Of a stretch of DNA of 64,000 bases, positions 9,385 through 18,427 are shown piece after piece (position 1 is the stretch's first letter; every line of letters begins with the position of its first letter). The stretch comes from Microbacterium sp. Its GTDB lineage: Bacteria > Actinomycetota > Actinomycetes > Actinomycetales > Microbacteriaceae. The position numbers were made by a program, and so were the translations under genes. The DNA lies in contig JAFKIL010000001.1 of NCBI GenBank assembly GCA_017306415.1, forward strand, positions 558,001-622,000, in the 5' to 3' direction. Under the pieces are notes generated by a model. It was not told where the DNA came from. It was given only the letters and a program-made list of their open reading frames with translations, and ran no database searches.

Positions 9385-9394
9385 AACGGCGGCG
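9376..9394 (-). terminator. Hairpin after the 9399-9902 membrane gene
   Basis: CGCCGCC/GGCGGCG 7-bp stem with a five-base loop immediately after the stop of the membrane-protein gene. On the transcript the loop is GTTTT and GTCTTC follows. Confidence 0.55.
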
Positions 9395-9398
9395 CTCG

Positions 9399-9902
9399 TC
9401 AGCGGCGCGTGGTGTCGGTCTCCGAGACGATGATCACCGCGTGGCGGCCACCGCCCGTCCCGTCCTGCGCCCCAGCCGGAGTGGGAGGCGGGATGTAGCC
9501 GAGGCCTTCGCTCGTGCGCAGGAGACGAAGCGGACGGGCCTCCCGCCAGAGCTGCCAGAGCTCCAGCCACACGAGGCCGACGCCGACGAAGACCGTGAGG
9601 ATCATCACCGGCGCCCACCAGGACTGCGCGAAGAAACCGAGGGAGATCGTGAGTCCGTGCCAGACGGTGAACCCCGCGACATCCCACCATGAGACCGCAC
9701 GGCGGGCGCGGACGGTGCCTCGCGCCCGCACGAGGAGCGCCAGGACCAGCTGCCCGACGAACACGGAGGGGATCGCCAGGAGCAGCACCCACAGGAACGC
9801 CCATCCCCCGGCGTTGAACACCCCCCAGCCGACGAGAAGCCACAGGGGCAGGAGGAAGGCGGCGGGAAAGAGCCAGCCGAAGAACGCGCGCCGGAGCCAC
9901 AT
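9399..9902 (-). CDS. Small integral membrane protein, function unknown
   Basis: 167 residues; I do not recognise the family. Four hydrophobic segments are visible: [58 protein letters not shown] and [20 protein letters not shown] soluble C-terminal tail of about 50 residues is rich in Pro, Gly and Arg. The start at ATG 9902 is supported by a TACGAT -10 box 6 nt upstream, predicting a leaderless mRNA. It is divergent from map by 106 bp and followed by its own hairpin. Longer in-frame starts run back into map and are unlikely. Confidence 0.75.
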   Translation of the reverse strand: MWLRRAFFGWLFPAAFLLPLWLLVGWGVFNAGGWAFLWVLLLAIPSVFVGQLVLALLVRARGTVRARRAVSWWDVAGFTVWHGLTISLGFFAQSWWAPVMILTVFVGVGLVWLELWQLWREARPLRLLRTSEGLGYIPPPTPAGAQDGTGGGRHAVIIVSETDTTRR

Positions 9903-9908
9903 GCACCG

Positions 9909-9914
9909 ATCGTA
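9909..9914 (-). promoter_or_regulatory. -10 box TACGAT, leaderless start at 9902
   Basis: TACGAT ends 6 nt before ATG 9902 on the minus strand, so transcription should start at or next to the initiation codon. Confidence 0.55.
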
Positions 9915-10008
9915 CGGCGCACGGCTGATCGTGGGCTGTGGGATCCCGGCGTCGGCGCGCACCAGGGGCCGCTTCGTCGGTGAGAATGGAGGGAACGAGA
10001 GGAACACC

Positions 10009-10791
10009 ATGATCGAACTGCGCACGCCGGCGGAGATCGAGGCGATGCGGCCCGCAGGGCGATTCGTCGCGGAGACCCTGGCCACGCTGCGCGACGAGAC
10101 CAAGGTCGGGACGAATCTGCTGGCCATCGACCGCCGTACGCACGAGCTCATCAGGCGTGCGGGCGCCGAGTCCTGCTACATCGACTACCACCCCTCCTTC
10201 GGCGCGAGCGCCTTCGGCAAGGTGATCTGCACCTCTGTCAACGACGCCGTACTGCACGGCCTCCCCCACGACTACGCCCTGCGCGACGGCGACCTCGTGT
10301 CGCTGGATCTCGCGGTGTCGATCGACGGATGGGTCGCGGACTCCGCGATCTCCTTCGTCGTCGGCACGCCGCGTGAGGAGGACCTCGCGCTCATAGACAC
10401 GACCGAGCGTGCCCTGGCCGCAGCGATCCAGGTCGCCGTGGTCGGCAACCGCATCGGCGACATCTCTTCCGCGATCGCCCAGGTCGCCCACGGCGCGGGC
10501 TACTCGATCAACACCGATTTCGGCGGTCACGGCGTCGGTCGAGTGATGCACGGGGATCCCCACGTCGCGAACGACGGGAAGCCCGGCCGCGGGTTCCCTC
10601 TTCGTGCGGGCCTGGTCGTCGCGCTCGAACCATGGTTCCTCGAGACGACCGACGAGCTCGTCACCGACCCTGACGGCTGGACCCTGCGCAGCGCCGACGG
10701 ATCGCGCGGTGCGCACTCCGAGCACACCGTCGCCATCACGGAGGCCGGGCCGATCGTGCTGACCGACCGGTCCTTCCTCGGCGTGGACTGA
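10009..10791 (+). CDS. map: Type I methionyl aminopeptidase
   Basis: Removes the N-terminal methionine from nascent proteins. 260 residues. All five metal ligands are in place at E. coli-like spacing: D100, D111, H174, E207 and E238. H83 is in VLHGLPHDY. The core motifs are [26 protein letters not shown] and VALEPWF. It lacks the N-terminal SH3/zinc extension of longer MetAPs. ATG 10009 follows GAGAGGAACACC. It is convergent with trmD, with only 7 bp between stops. Confidence 0.96.
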   Translation: MIELRTPAEIEAMRPAGRFVAETLATLRDETKVGTNLLAIDRRTHELIRRAGAESCYIDYHPSFGASAFGKVICTSVNDAVLHGLPHDYALRDGDLVSLDLAVSIDGWVADSAISFVVGTPREEDLALIDTTERALAAAIQVAVVGNRIGDISSAIAQVAHGAGYSINTDFGGHGVGRVMHGDPHVANDGKPGRGFPLRAGLVVALEPWFLETTDELVTDPDGWTLRSADGSRGAHSEHTVAITEAGPIVLTDRSFLGVD

Positions 10792-10798
10792 CCCGGGG

Positions 10799-11506
10799 TC
10801 AGCGCGCGTCGTCGCCGTCCTCGCCGTCGAGGAGATCGGGGCGACGCTCACGGGTGCGCTCGAGCTGCTGCTCTCGTCGCCATCGGGCGATCGCGCCGTG
10901 GTTCCCACTCAGGAGGACCGACGGCACCTCTCGGCCACGCCAGGTCGACGGCTTCGTGAACCCCGGGTACTCGAGCAGCCCGTCTTCGTGGGACTCCTCG
11001 ACGAGGCTCTCCGGATTGCCGATGACGCCGGGCACCAGGCGTCCGATCGCCTCGATCATCGCCATCGTCGCGACCTCGCCGCCGTTGAGCACGTAATCAC
11101 CGAGGCTGACCAGCCGGACCCGCCCGATGCTGCCCGCGTAGTCGAACACCCGCTCGTCGATCCCCTCGTAGCGGCCGCAGCCGAAGACGAGACGCTCCTC
11201 GCCCGCGAGCTCGCGTGCCATGGCCTGCGTGAACAGCACGCCTGCGGGCGACGGGAACAGGATGACCGGGTCGTGGGCGTCGACCGTGACGGCATCCAGC
11301 GCCTCGCCCCATGGCTCGGGCTTCATCACCATCCCCGCACCCCCGCCATAGGGCGTGTCGTCGACCGTCCGATGCCGATCGTGGGTCCACTCACGCAGAT
11401 CGTGGACGCGGATGTCGAGCAGGCCTCTCCCCCGCGCGCGGCCGAGAAGCGACATCTCGAGCGGTTCGAAGTAGGTGGGGAAGATCGTGACGACGTCGAT
11501 GCGCAC
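10799..11506 (-). CDS. trmD: tRNA (guanine37-N1)-methyltransferase
   Basis: SPOUT-class methyltransferase making m1G37 in tRNA, which prevents frameshifting. 235 residues. The N-terminal start [16 protein letters not shown], the basic [23 protein letters not shown] region and the trefoil knot ([29 protein letters not shown]) are family hallmarks. The start is GTG 11506, just 1 bp past the rimM stop and preceded by GGAGGAC. Last gene of the rpsP-khpA-rimM-trmD operon. Confidence 0.95.
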   Translation of the reverse strand: MRIDVVTIFPTYFEPLEMSLLGRARGRGLLDIRVHDLREWTHDRHRTVDDTPYGGGAGMVMKPEPWGEALDAVTVDAHDPVILFPSPAGVLFTQAMARELAGEERLVFGCGRYEGIDERVFDYAGSIGRVRLVSLGDYVLNGGEVATMAMIEAIGRLVPGVIGNPESLVEESHEDGLLEYPGFTKPSTWRGREVPSVLLSGNHGAIARWRREQQLERTRERRPDLLDGEDGDDAR

Positions 11507-11507
11507 G

Positions 11508-12167
11508 TCAGTCCTCCGCGGTGCGACCTTCTGAGGGCAGCGCCTCGTCCTCGGATTCCTCATCTGCCGCCAGGTCTTCGAACAGACCGTCCGGCGGGGT
11601 CACCACGACCCGGCCGGCGGCGACGTCGACGTCGGGGACGATGGCCTTGACGAACGGGACGAGGATCTCCCGCTCGCCGCTGCGGACGATGAGGAGGTCT
11701 TGCGCAGGCAGGTGGTCGACGCGGATGACGCGACCGACGGCCTCTTTTCCACGGATGACCTCGAGCCCGACGAGCTGGTGGTCGTACCACGCATCCTCTT
11801 CCGCGACCGCCGCCTCCTCGTCCTCGTCTATCCAGAGGATCGCGCGCACGAGCCCTTCGGCTGCTGTGCGGTCCTCGACGTCTTCCAGGAACACGACCGG
11901 GTGGGAGTTCATCCACTTGAACTCCCGAACCGTGACCGACTTGCCGTGCCACGGCGACGTGTCGGGCACCTGGAGCGTGAACGCCGCACCGGGGACGAAC
12001 CGTCCGTCCGGATCGTCGGTGTAGAGCTCGAGTTTCAGTGCGCCCTTGAGCCCATGTGCCTTGACGAGCCTGCCCACTCGCAGCTGGGTCTTGGCGGGCT
12101 TCGACGCACCCTTCCTCGTCGACCCGGAGTCATGAGGCGCCGGTGCCGACGGATCGGTCTCGGCCAT
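11508..12167 (-). CDS. rimM: Ribosome maturation factor RimM
   Basis: Assists 16S rRNA processing and 30S head assembly by binding S19. 219 residues. The RimM N-domain starts with [24 protein letters not shown] and has EGRF-like DGRFVPGA. The PRC-barrel-like C-domain has [14 protein letters not shown] and [22 protein letters not shown]. About 40 polar residues precede the fold ([20 protein letters not shown]) and an acidic tail follows it; both are longer than in enteric RimM. ATG 12167 is chosen because it directly follows the khpA stop (TGAGATG); starts at 12185 and 12191 would overlap khpA. Confidence 0.94.
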   Translation of the reverse strand: MAETDPSAPAPHDSGSTRKGASKPAKTQLRVGRLVKAHGLKGALKLELYTDDPDGRFVPGAAFTLQVPDTSPWHGKSVTVREFKWMNSHPVVFLEDVEDRTAAEGLVRAILWIDEDEEAAVAEEDAWYDHQLVGLEVIRGKEAVGRVIRVDHLPAQDLLIVRSGEREILVPFVKAIVPDVDVAAGRVVVTPPDGLFEDLAADEESEDEALPSEGRTAED

Positions 12168-12168
12168 C

Positions 12169-12399
12169 TCAGTCGTCCGCGACATCGACACGGACGCGCC
12201 GGCCGTCCGCGAGAGCGGTGATCAGACTGCGCAGCGCCTTTGCGGTGCGGCCACCGCGCCCGATCACACGACCGCGGTCCTCGGGGTGGACGTGCACCTC
12301 GAGCACGTCGCCCCGAGCGGACGTGGACGAGTCGATCCGCACGTCGTCGGGGTGATCGACGATCCCCTTGATGACGTGCTCGAGCGCGGCGGCCAGCAC
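12169..12399 (-). CDS. khpA: KH-domain RNA-binding protein (KhpA/YlqC family)
   Basis: 76-residue single-KH-domain RNA-binding protein. The GxxG loop lies in GRVIGRGGRTAKALRSLI, and the ending RVRVDVADD is typical. KhpA in Gram-positive bacteria pairs with KhpB/Jag and affects cell-division and cell-wall mRNAs; the role here is inferred from the family. GTG 12399 gives the standard family length; ATG starts further upstream fall within rpsP in another frame. It lies between rpsP and rimM, its conserved position. Confidence 0.92.
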   Translation of the reverse strand: MLAAALEHVIKGIVDHPDDVRIDSSTSARGDVLEVHVHPEDRGRVIGRGGRTAKALRSLITALADGRRVRVDVADD

Positions 12400-12403
12400 C
12401 GTC

Positions 12404-12826
12404 TTACTCGGCGTCGGTCGCGGCGTCGGCCTCGTCGACCGCGGGCTCGGGCTCGGCCACCGGCTCGGCCTTCTTCTCCGCCTTGGGCTTGATGACCGAC
12501 TTCTTCGACGAGTCGACCTCGAACTCGGTCTTGGTCTCCTTGGTCTTGACGGTGGAGACGGCGTTGGCGTCGCCCTTGAAGCGGCCCCAGTCACCGGTCA
12601 GCTTGAGCAGGGCGAGCACCTGCTCGGTCGGCTGCGCGCCGACGCTCAGCCAGTGCTGCGCGCGCTCGGAGTCGACCTCGATGAGCGACGGCTCCTCGGT
12701 CGGGTGGTACTTGCCGATCTCCTCGATCACGCGGCCGTCTCGCTTGGTGCGCGAGTCGGCGACGACGATGCGGTAGTACGGTGCGCGGATCTTTCCGAGG
12801 CGCTTGAGGCGGATCTTGACTGCCAC
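12404..12826 (-). CDS. rpsP: 30S ribosomal protein S16 with extended tail
   Basis: Small-subunit assembly protein. The start [20 protein letters not shown] and the segment [17 protein letters not shown] are diagnostic. The start is GTG 12826, 6 nt after AGGAG. It is 140 residues against about 80 in E. coli. The extra part is a Lys/Glu/Ala/Pro-rich low-complexity tail ending in [10 protein letters not shown]. First gene of the operon rpsP-khpA-rimM-trmD; the khpA start lies 4 bp beyond its stop. Confidence 0.96.
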   Translation of the reverse strand: MAVKIRLKRLGKIRAPYYRIVVADSRTKRDGRVIEEIGKYHPTEEPSLIEVDSERAQHWLSVGAQPTEQVLALLKLTGDWGRFKGDANAVSTVKTKETKTEFEVDSSKKSVIKPKAEKKAEPVAEPEPAVDEADAATDAE

Positions 12827-12919
12827 GATTCTCCTGAATGTGTGTAGTGAGACGATGAACGTCGCCAGAAGCGTGGGGTGCACACCCGGCGGAAGCTCTG
12901 AGACGGAGCCGCACGCCGG

Positions 12920-12951
12920 ATTAGAGGGTCGGGCGGAGCTCCAACGGTCAA
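12920..12951 (-). promoter_or_regulatory. Possible rpsP operon promoter
   Basis: TTGACC (12946-12951) and TCTAAT (12920-12925) on the minus strand. The 20-bp spacer is longer than ideal, so the pairing is uncertain. A leader of about 90 nt would result. Confidence 0.35.
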
Positions 12952-12989
12952 TTCTGCCAGATGACACGGGATGCCGCGAACCCGCGTGC

Positions 12990-12995
12990 CAGACT
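12990..12995 (+). promoter_or_regulatory. -10 box CAGACT, leaderless start at 13002
   Basis: CAGACT ends 6 nt before ATG 13002, and no clear Shine-Dalgarno sequence is present. The T of the usual TAnnnT is replaced by C. Confidence 0.45.
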
Positions 12996-13001
12996 GAGCG
13001 G

Positions 13002-14168
13002 ATGACGGTGAGTTTCGCCACATCCGCCCGATCGTCCGTCGGCCTCGAGTGGGAGATCATGCTCGCCGACGGCGCGAGCGGCGACCTCGTCCCCCGTGCT
13101 CCCGAGATCCTCGACGTCGTGTCCGACGCGACCGCCCTCGAGCGCTACACCGTGACCGGCGAGCTGCTGACGAACACGGTGGAGGTCACGAGCGGCATCG
13201 GCGACACGGTCGCCGCCGCTGTCGACGACATCGCGGACGCGATCGCCGCCGTCCGGACCGTCACGAACCCGCTCGGAGTCGAGCTCCTCTGCGCGGGGAG
13301 TCATCCCTTCGCGCAGTGGTACGACCAGCAGGTGACCGATAAGACCCGCTATCACAAGCTCATCGAGCGCACCCAGTGGTGGGGGCGGAACATGATGATC
13401 TGGGGCATCCACATCCACGTCGGCGTCGACGACGTGGAGAAGGTCTTCCCCCTCATCAACGCGCTCGCGATCTACCTCCCGCATCTGCAGGCACTGTCGG
13501 CATCGAGCCCGTTCTGGGCTGGAGAGCGCACGGGCTACGCATCCAACCGCGCGCTCGTCTTCCAGCAGCTTCCGACCGCCGGCCTTCCTTGGCCGCTTCA
13601 GGACTGGTCCGAGTTCGAGCGCTACATGGACGACATGGTTCGAACGGGCGTCATGGCCGACGCCACCGAGGTCCGGTGGGACATCCGTCCCGCGCCGAGG
13701 TGGGGGACCATCGAGGTCCGTGCCTGCGACGGGATGTCCACGCTGCCCGAGCTCGCGGCGGTCGCCTCCCTCGTGCAGGTCCTCGTCGAGCATTTCTCCC
13801 GCGCGCTCGACGAGGGCCGCACCATCCCGGCGCTTCCTCCGTGGTTCGTGCGGGAGAACAAGTGGCGGGCCGCCCGGTACGGCCTCGACGCGCGCGTGAT
13901 CGTCGATGCCGACGGCACCCAGCGCGGCGTTCGCGACCATCTCGCCGAGACGATGGACGAGCTCACGGACGTGGCCGTCGAGTTGAAGTGCGCCCGCGAG
14001 TTCGCCGGCCTCAGCCGCATCCTCGATCAAGGTGCGAGCTACGCGCGTCAGCTCCTCGTCGCCGACGCCGCCGAGGGCGACCTCCGCGAGGTGGTGCAGC
14101 ACCTCATCCGCGAGTTCCGCGCCGGACCGACGCTGCGCGAGCACCTCGCACAGCTCGGCCACAACTGA
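13002..14168 (+). CDS. YbdK-type glutamate-cysteine ligase (carboxylate-amine ligase)
   Basis: 388 residues, normal for the GCS2/YbdK family, which makes gamma-glutamylcysteine-like bonds with [15 protein letters not shown] near the N-terminus, HIHVGVDD, the [17 protein letters not shown] block and the [18 protein letters not shown] strand are the family's conserved pieces. Actinobacteria use mycothiol rather than glutathione, so the true product is uncertain; an ergothioneine-type (EgtA) or weak GCL role is possible. It is alone between rpsP (divergent) and a lipoprotein gene. ATG 13002 lies 6 nt after a -10 box, so its mRNA is probably leaderless. Confidence 0.88.
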   Translation: MTVSFATSARSSVGLEWEIMLADGASGDLVPRAPEILDVVSDATALERYTVTGELLTNTVEVTSGIGDTVAAAVDDIADAIAAVRTVTNPLGVELLCAGSHPFAQWYDQQVTDKTRYHKLIERTQWWGRNMMIWGIHIHVGVDDVEKVFPLINALAIYLPHLQALSASSPFWAGERTGYASNRALVFQQLPTAGLPWPLQDWSEFERYMDDMVRTGVMADATEVRWDIRPAPRWGTIEVRACDGMSTLPELAAVASLVQVLVEHFSRALDEGRTIPALPPWFVRENKWRAARYGLDARVIVDADGTQRGVRDHLAETMDELTDVAVELKCAREFAGLSRILDQGASYARQLLVADAAEGDLREVVQHLIREFRAGPTLREHLAQLGHN

Positions 14169-14225
14169 GACTGTGTACTTCGTTCGGATAGCGTCAGCAC
14201 GACGTGGGTTGGCATTGTGCGCGCC

Positions 14226-14231
14226 TAGCGT
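14226..14231 (+). promoter_or_regulatory. -10 box TAGCGT, leaderless start at 14238
   Basis: TAGCGT ends 6 nt before GTG 14238. This spacing matches other leaderless starts in the window and favours the GTG over the adjacent ATG at 14241. Confidence 0.5.
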
Positions 14232-14237
14232 TGTGGT

Positions 14238-15065
14238 GTGATGTTCCGGATGCGAGCGATGCGAGTGCGAGCGATATGGGCAGCGGCATGCGCCGTATGC
14301 TGCACGGTCCTCCTCGCGGGATGCGGGACGGCGGCTCCCGCATCCCATCCCGGCGCGCCAGCCGCTCGATCACCGGCGCCGTCGAACGCAACGGCGATCC
14401 CTGACCCGAGCGAGTCAGACGAGTCCACCTCCGGCACCGTCGCCGGTCTGGCGGTGGGAGTGGGCCAGGCACTGGGCGACAGCACGGACTCGCGTGCATC
14501 GCCGGCGCAGGGCCCTGTCGTCACGATCGGCGACTCGATCATGGCGGGCTATGGCCTGGCGACGGGGCAGGACTGGCCGACACTCCTGTCGGCAGCGGAT
14601 GAGGTGCCGGTGACGAACCTGGGATGCAGCGGAGCGGGCTTCATCGCAGTGGGCGATTGCGGTACGGACTTCGAGGGCCTGATCGGTTCGGCGGTGATGG
14701 AGACCCCCTCGTTCATCATCGTGGAGGGATCTGACAACGACCAAGGGCAGACCTCGCAGGAGATCGCTCGAGCCACGCTGCACACGGTTCAGGAGCTGCA
14801 TGCCGCGGCTCCGACCGCGCAGATCATCGGCCTGAGCACGTTGGGCGACTCCCCTGACGACGATCCCGACGAGATCACCGCGAGCTCGGCTGCCGTGCAG
14901 GCCGCGGTGGCCTCGGTCGGAGGACTGTACCTGGACATCGGTCAGCCGTTGCGGGGACAGGCCGACCTGCTCCAGTCAGATCAGGAGCACCCCACCATCG
15001 ACGGCCAGCGAGTGCTGCTGCAGACCGTGAGCCAGGCGCTCGCCGACGCCGGGATCAGCCTCTGA
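14238..15065 (+). CDS. SGNH/GDSL-like lipoprotein
   Basis: 275 residues. A basic start and hydrophobic stretch lead to the lipobox LLAGC, with the lipidated Cys at about residue 29. A Pro/Ser/Ala-rich linker runs to about residue 92, then an SGNH hydrolase fold: block I GDSIMAGYGL carries the Ser, the VEGSDND stretch is the block III position, and the catalytic Asp/His pair would be in the DQEHPTIDG segment. It is probably an exported esterase or acyltransferase; substrate unknown. The GTG start is chosen from the promoter spacing; ATG 14241 would change only one residue. Confidence 0.8.
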   Translation: MMFRMRAMRVRAIWAAACAVCCTVLLAGCGTAAPASHPGAPAARSPAPSNATAIPDPSESDESTSGTVAGLAVGVGQALGDSTDSRASPAQGPVVTIGDSIMAGYGLATGQDWPTLLSAADEVPVTNLGCSGAGFIAVGDCGTDFEGLIGSAVMETPSFIIVEGSDNDQGQTSQEIARATLHTVQELHAAAPTAQIIGLSTLGDSPDDDPDEITASSAAVQAAVASVGGLYLDIGQPLRGQADLLQSDQEHPTIDGQRVLLQTVSQALADAGISL

Positions 15066-15117
15066 ACCCGGTCTCCGTTCTGTCGGAGTAGCGCCGCCGG
15101 CCGATCAGGACGGCAGG

Positions 15118-16686
15118 TCAGCGATTGCCGAGCAGCTTCTGCAGCTCCGCGAGGTCCTTCTCGGACGGTGCGCCCGCTGTGGTCGGAGCGCCGAGGCCGA
15201 ACCCCGAACCGGTCGGTGCCGCGGGTGCCGATGCCGCGATGCCCGCGTTCTCCGCAGCGCGCTTGGCCGGGTTCCCCGAACGCGAACCGTTGCGCGACTT
15301 CGGCTGCTTCCCGCGCTTGGAGGATGCCCCCGGTCGCCCACCGCCGGCCACGGGACCCATGCCGGGGATGTTCGGCATGCCGCCGCGGGCGACGGTCTTC
15401 ATCATCTTCGCGGCCTGGTCGAACCGCTGAACGAGCTGGTTGACGTCCGTGACCGTCATCCCGGAGCCGCGGGCGATGCGCAGCCGTCGAGACCCGTTCA
15501 GCACCTTGGGATTGCGACGCTCACCGGGAGTCATGGAGCGGATGATCGCCTCCGTCCGGTCGATCTCGCGCTCGTCGAAGTCCTCGATCTGCTGCTTCAT
15601 CTGGCCCATGCCCGGCAGCATGCCGAGCATCTTCTTCATCGAGCCCATCTTGCGGAACTGCTGCATCTGCTCGAGGAAGTCCTCGAGCGTGAACTGCTCG
15701 GTCGCGATCTTCTCGGCGACCTTGCGCGCCTCCTCCTCGTCGAACGCGGACTGCGCCTGCTCGATGAGCGTGAGGATGTCGCCGAGGTCGAGGATGCGGC
15801 TGGCCATGCGGTCGGGGTGGAACGGCTCCAGGTCGTCCAGCCCCTCGCCGGTGGACGCGAAGATGATCGGCCGGCCCGTGATCGACGCGACCGAGAGCGC
15901 CGCACCGCCGCGGGCGTCGCCGTCGAGCTTCGACAGCACGACGCCGGTGAAGTCGACGCCGTCCTGGAAGGCCCTTGCCGTGTTGACGGCGTCCTGGCCG
16001 ATCATCGCGTCGATGACGAACAGCACCTCGTCCGGATCGATCGCGGCACGGATGTCGGCGGCCTGCTTCATGAGCTCGGCGTCGACGCCGAGCCGGCCGG
16101 CGGTGTCGATGATGACGATGTCGTGCTGCTGGCGTCGTGCGGCGTCGACGCCGTCGCGGGCGACGCGCACGGGGTCGCCGACGCCGTTTCCGGGCTCCGG
16201 TGCGTAGATGGCCGCACCCGCCTGCTGCGCGACGACCTGGAGCTGATTCACCGCGTTCGGCCGCTGCAGGTCGGCAGCCACGAGGAGCGGGGTGTGTCCG
16301 TCCTTCTCCAGCATCTTCGCGAGCTTGCCCGCGAACGTCGTCTTCCCGGATCCCTGGAGGCCCGCGAGCATGATCACCGTGGGCGGGTTCTTGGCGAACT
16401 GCAGGCGGCGCTGTTGACCGCCGAGGATGCCGACGAGCTCCTCGTTGACGATCTGCACGACCTGCTGCGCGGGATTGAGCGCGCGGTTCACCTCGTCGCC
16501 CAGCGCGCGCTCGCGCACCTTGGCGGTGAAGTCCTTGACCACGGGCAGCGCGACGTCGGCGTCGAGCAGGGCACGACGGATCTCGCGCACGGTGCCGTCG
16601 ACATCGGCCGGACTCAGCTTCCCCTTCGTGCGGAGGTTGCGGAAGGTCTCGGTGAGCCGGTCGGAGAGGGTGCCGAAAGTAGCCAT
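15118..16686 (-). CDS. ffh: Signal recognition particle protein Ffh
   Basis: GTPase that binds signal sequences and 4.5S RNA for co-translational targeting. 522 residues. N domain (1-90), G domain with P-loop GLQGSGKTT, DTAGRLGVD and TKLD-like LSKLDGDARGG, and a Met-rich M domain (FLEQMQQFRKMGSMKKMLGMLPGMGQM). The RNA-binding SRRLRIARGSGMTVTDVNQL helix is intact. A Gly/Pro/Arg-rich tail of about 80 residues follows and ends SEKDLAELQKLLGNR. TAGAAT lies 9 nt before ATG 16686, leaving almost no leader. It is convergent with the SGNH gene. Confidence 0.96.
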   Translation of the reverse strand: MATFGTLSDRLTETFRNLRTKGKLSPADVDGTVREIRRALLDADVALPVVKDFTAKVRERALGDEVNRALNPAQQVVQIVNEELVGILGGQQRRLQFAKNPPTVIMLAGLQGSGKTTFAGKLAKMLEKDGHTPLLVAADLQRPNAVNQLQVVAQQAGAAIYAPEPGNGVGDPVRVARDGVDAARRQQHDIVIIDTAGRLGVDAELMKQAADIRAAIDPDEVLFVIDAMIGQDAVNTARAFQDGVDFTGVVLSKLDGDARGGAALSVASITGRPIIFASTGEGLDDLEPFHPDRMASRILDLGDILTLIEQAQSAFDEEEARKVAEKIATEQFTLEDFLEQMQQFRKMGSMKKMLGMLPGMGQMKQQIEDFDEREIDRTEAIIRSMTPGERRNPKVLNGSRRLRIARGSGMTVTDVNQLVQRFDQAAKMMKTVARGGMPNIPGMGPVAGGGRPGASSKRGKQPKSRNGSRSGNPAKRAAENAGIAASAPAAPTGSGFGLGAPTTAGAPSEKDLAELQKLLGNR

Positions 16687-16732
16687 GATCCGACGATTCT
16701 ACCGGCGCGGGAGCGCGCGGCCGGTCGTCGCC

Positions 16733-17707
16733 TCACGCTTCGCCGTCGGTCCCGAGCTCCTGGAACAGCGTGATCTGCAGCCCGCCCGCTCCCCGCAGGC
16801 GCGCGTTGAGCGAGTTCCACGGGGTCACCCGGGCGGATGCCTCGACCCCTGCGCCGGCATCGACGAGCCGATCCACCATCGCCGCTGCGTCGTCGACCTC
16901 CAGGCCGACCCGCAACGGGTCACTGCGGCCGCCGTCGGTCTCGACCCGGTCGATGAACGCCACCTGCGCGGCATTGGCGAGCTCCAGCGTGGCTCGCCCG
17001 GCGTCCAGGATCGCCACCCGCGCCCCGCCGTCCGCCTGGAACGCCCCTGACTGGTGCATCCCCGCCGCATCGCGGTAGAACGCGAGGGCGCCGTCGACAT
17101 CGTCGACCGCGACGACGAGTCGCAGCTGGCGCACGCGGCCCTCGAGCTGCGGGACGGCGGCGAGGGCACGGTCGAGGAGGGTCGCCAGGTCGGTCCGGCC
17201 CGGGCCAGAGTTCGCCCAGGCCCATACTGCGGCGAGCACGGCGCCCGCTGCGGCGGCGCCGTGGACGTCGGCCTCCAGACTCGGCGTGCCCGAGCGAACG
17301 ACGCGGTCCGCGACCGCCCGCGCGATGCGCGCGTGACGGAGGGCGCGGTCCCGCTCGAGCTCCTCGGCCGCGCCCATCGTCTCCGCGTTCGCGATCGCGA
17401 GCGCCAGACTGTCCGGGGCGAGCCCGACACCGATGCCGAGGAGAGCGCTGCGGACGGGCTCGTGGTCGCCTGCCAGGGCTCCGACTGCCGACGCGACGCG
17501 CTCATCGAACCCGCCCCACAGCACGTCCGCCTTCGTCGAGAAGTAGTTGAAGAAGCTGGACCTGCTCACGCCGGCGCGCGTGGCGATGTCGGCGATCGAG
17601 GTGTGCTCGTACCCCTGTTCGAGAAAGAGCTCGCAGGCGGCATCCGCGATGGTCTCGCGGGATGAGGACTTCGGCCTACCCGCGCGCGAATCCATGGCCG
17701 GCGACAT
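16733..17707 (-). CDS. TetR-family regulator fused to a VOC (glyoxalase-like) domain
   Basis: 324 residues. Residues 15-60 form a TetR helix-turn-helix (ETIADAACELFLEQGYEHTSI, then IATRAGVSRSSFFNYFSTKA), followed by an alpha-helical ligand/dimer domain to about residue 190. From about residue 194 a VOC fold begins (LRLVVAVDDVDGALAFYRD) and runs through DPLRVGLEVDDAAAMVDRLVDAG to the end. The VOC part may bind a small molecule rather than catalyse, giving a built-in sensor; this is inference. ATG 17707 is chosen because a TATCGT -10 box sits 7 nt upstream; GTG 17716 lies inside that box and ATG 17695 is an alternative. It is divergent from lipB. Confidence 0.85.
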   Translation of the reverse strand: MSPAMDSRAGRPKSSSRETIADAACELFLEQGYEHTSIADIATRAGVSRSSFFNYFSTKADVLWGGFDERVASAVGALAGDHEPVRSALLGIGVGLAPDSLALAIANAETMGAAEELERDRALRHARIARAVADRVVRSGTPSLEADVHGAAAAGAVLAAVWAWANSGPGRTDLATLLDRALAAVPQLEGRVRQLRLVVAVDDVDGALAFYRDAAGMHQSGAFQADGGARVAILDAGRATLELANAAQVAFIDRVETDGGRSDPLRVGLEVDDAAAMVDRLVDAGAGVEASARVTPWNSLNARLRGAGGLQITLFQELGTDGEA

Positions 17708-17714
17708 GGAGTCC

Positions 17715-17720
17715 ACGATA
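17715..17720 (-). promoter_or_regulatory. -10 box TATCGT, leaderless start at 17707
   Basis: TATCGT ends 7 nt before ATG 17707 on the minus strand, within the 81-bp divergent region shared with lipB. A TetR operator here would allow autoregulation. Confidence 0.5.
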
Positions 17721-17747
17721 GAGGGCGCCTCGAGCTCGGCGTCCGCG

Positions 17748-17753
17748 TATTAT
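17748..17753 (+). promoter_or_regulatory. Possible -10 box of lipB-lipA
   Basis: TATTAT on the plus strand, 35 bp before the lipB start; the -35 is poor. It would give a leader of about 29 nt carrying the strong GAGGAGG ribosome-binding site. Confidence 0.4.
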
Positions 17754-17788
17754 TGGACCGGATCTAGAAATACCCCCGAGGAGGCCCC

Positions 17789-18427
17789 GTGCTGGACATC
17801 GTGAACGCCGGGCTCGCACCCGCCTTCGTTCCCTATCACGACGGATGGGCGCTGCAGCGCCGTATCCACGCCGAGGTCGTGGCGGGCTCCCGCCCGGACA
17901 CGCTCATCCTCCTCGAGCACGAAGCGGTGTACACCGCCGGCAAGCGCACGGAGCCCCAGGAGCGGCCGCAGGACGGAACCCCGGTCGTCGACGTGGACCG
18001 GGGCGGCAAGATCACCTGGCACGGACCGGGTCAGCTCGTCGGCTACCCCATCGTGCGCCTGCCGGAGCCGATCGATGTGGTGGCCCACGTCCGGAGGATC
18101 GAGCGACTGCTCATCGACGCGCTCGGCGCGCACGGCGTCGAGGGTTACCAGGTGCCGGGGCGCAGCGGCGTGTGGGTGCGGCGTCCGCTCTCGGAGGACA
18201 AGGTGGCGGCTATCGGCGTGCGGGTGGAGCGGGGCGTGACGATGCACGGCTTCGCGGTCAACTGCGACAACACGCTTGCCGGCTTCCGTGGCATCATCCC
18301 GTGCGGGATCACCGATGCCGGGGTGACCACGGTCAGCGAGATCGTCGGCGACGACGTGGCCCCCCGCGACATCCTCGACACGGTCACGAGGGCGTTCGAG
18401 GCCGAGTACGCCGGAGTCGGGGCGTGA
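17789..18427 (+). CDS. lipB: Octanoyl-ACP:protein N-octanoyltransferase
   Basis: Transfers octanoyl from acyl-ACP to lipoyl domains, the first step of lipoate synthesis. 212 residues. [18 protein letters not shown], active-site K138 (EDKVAAIGV) and catalytic C172 ([13 protein letters not shown]) are all present. GTG 17789 has GAGGAGG 5 nt upstream. It overlaps lipA by 4 bp (GTGA), so the two pathway enzymes are translationally coupled. Confidence 0.96.
   Translation: MLDIVNAGLAPAFVPYHDGWALQRRIHAEVVAGSRPDTLILLEHEAVYTAGKRTEPQERPQDGTPVVDVDRGGKITWHGPGQLVGYPIVRLPEPIDVVAHVRRIERLLIDALGAHGVEGYQVPGRSGVWVRRPLSEDKVAAIGVRVERGVTMHGFAVNCDNTLAGFRGIIPCGITDAGVTTVSEIVGDDVAPRDILDTVTRAFEAEYAGVGA

Noticed and set aside
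8878-10908. Long minus-strand frame fusing an upstream region to L19
   Set aside because: Only the last 115 codons are L19-like. The rest is antisense to map and would overlap the 9399-9902 gene; a ribosome-binding site and promoter mark the true start at 9225.
14169-14237. Possible small RNA between ybdK and the SGNH gene
   Set aside because: The interval is only 69 bp with no stable hairpin, and is accounted for by the SGNH promoter.
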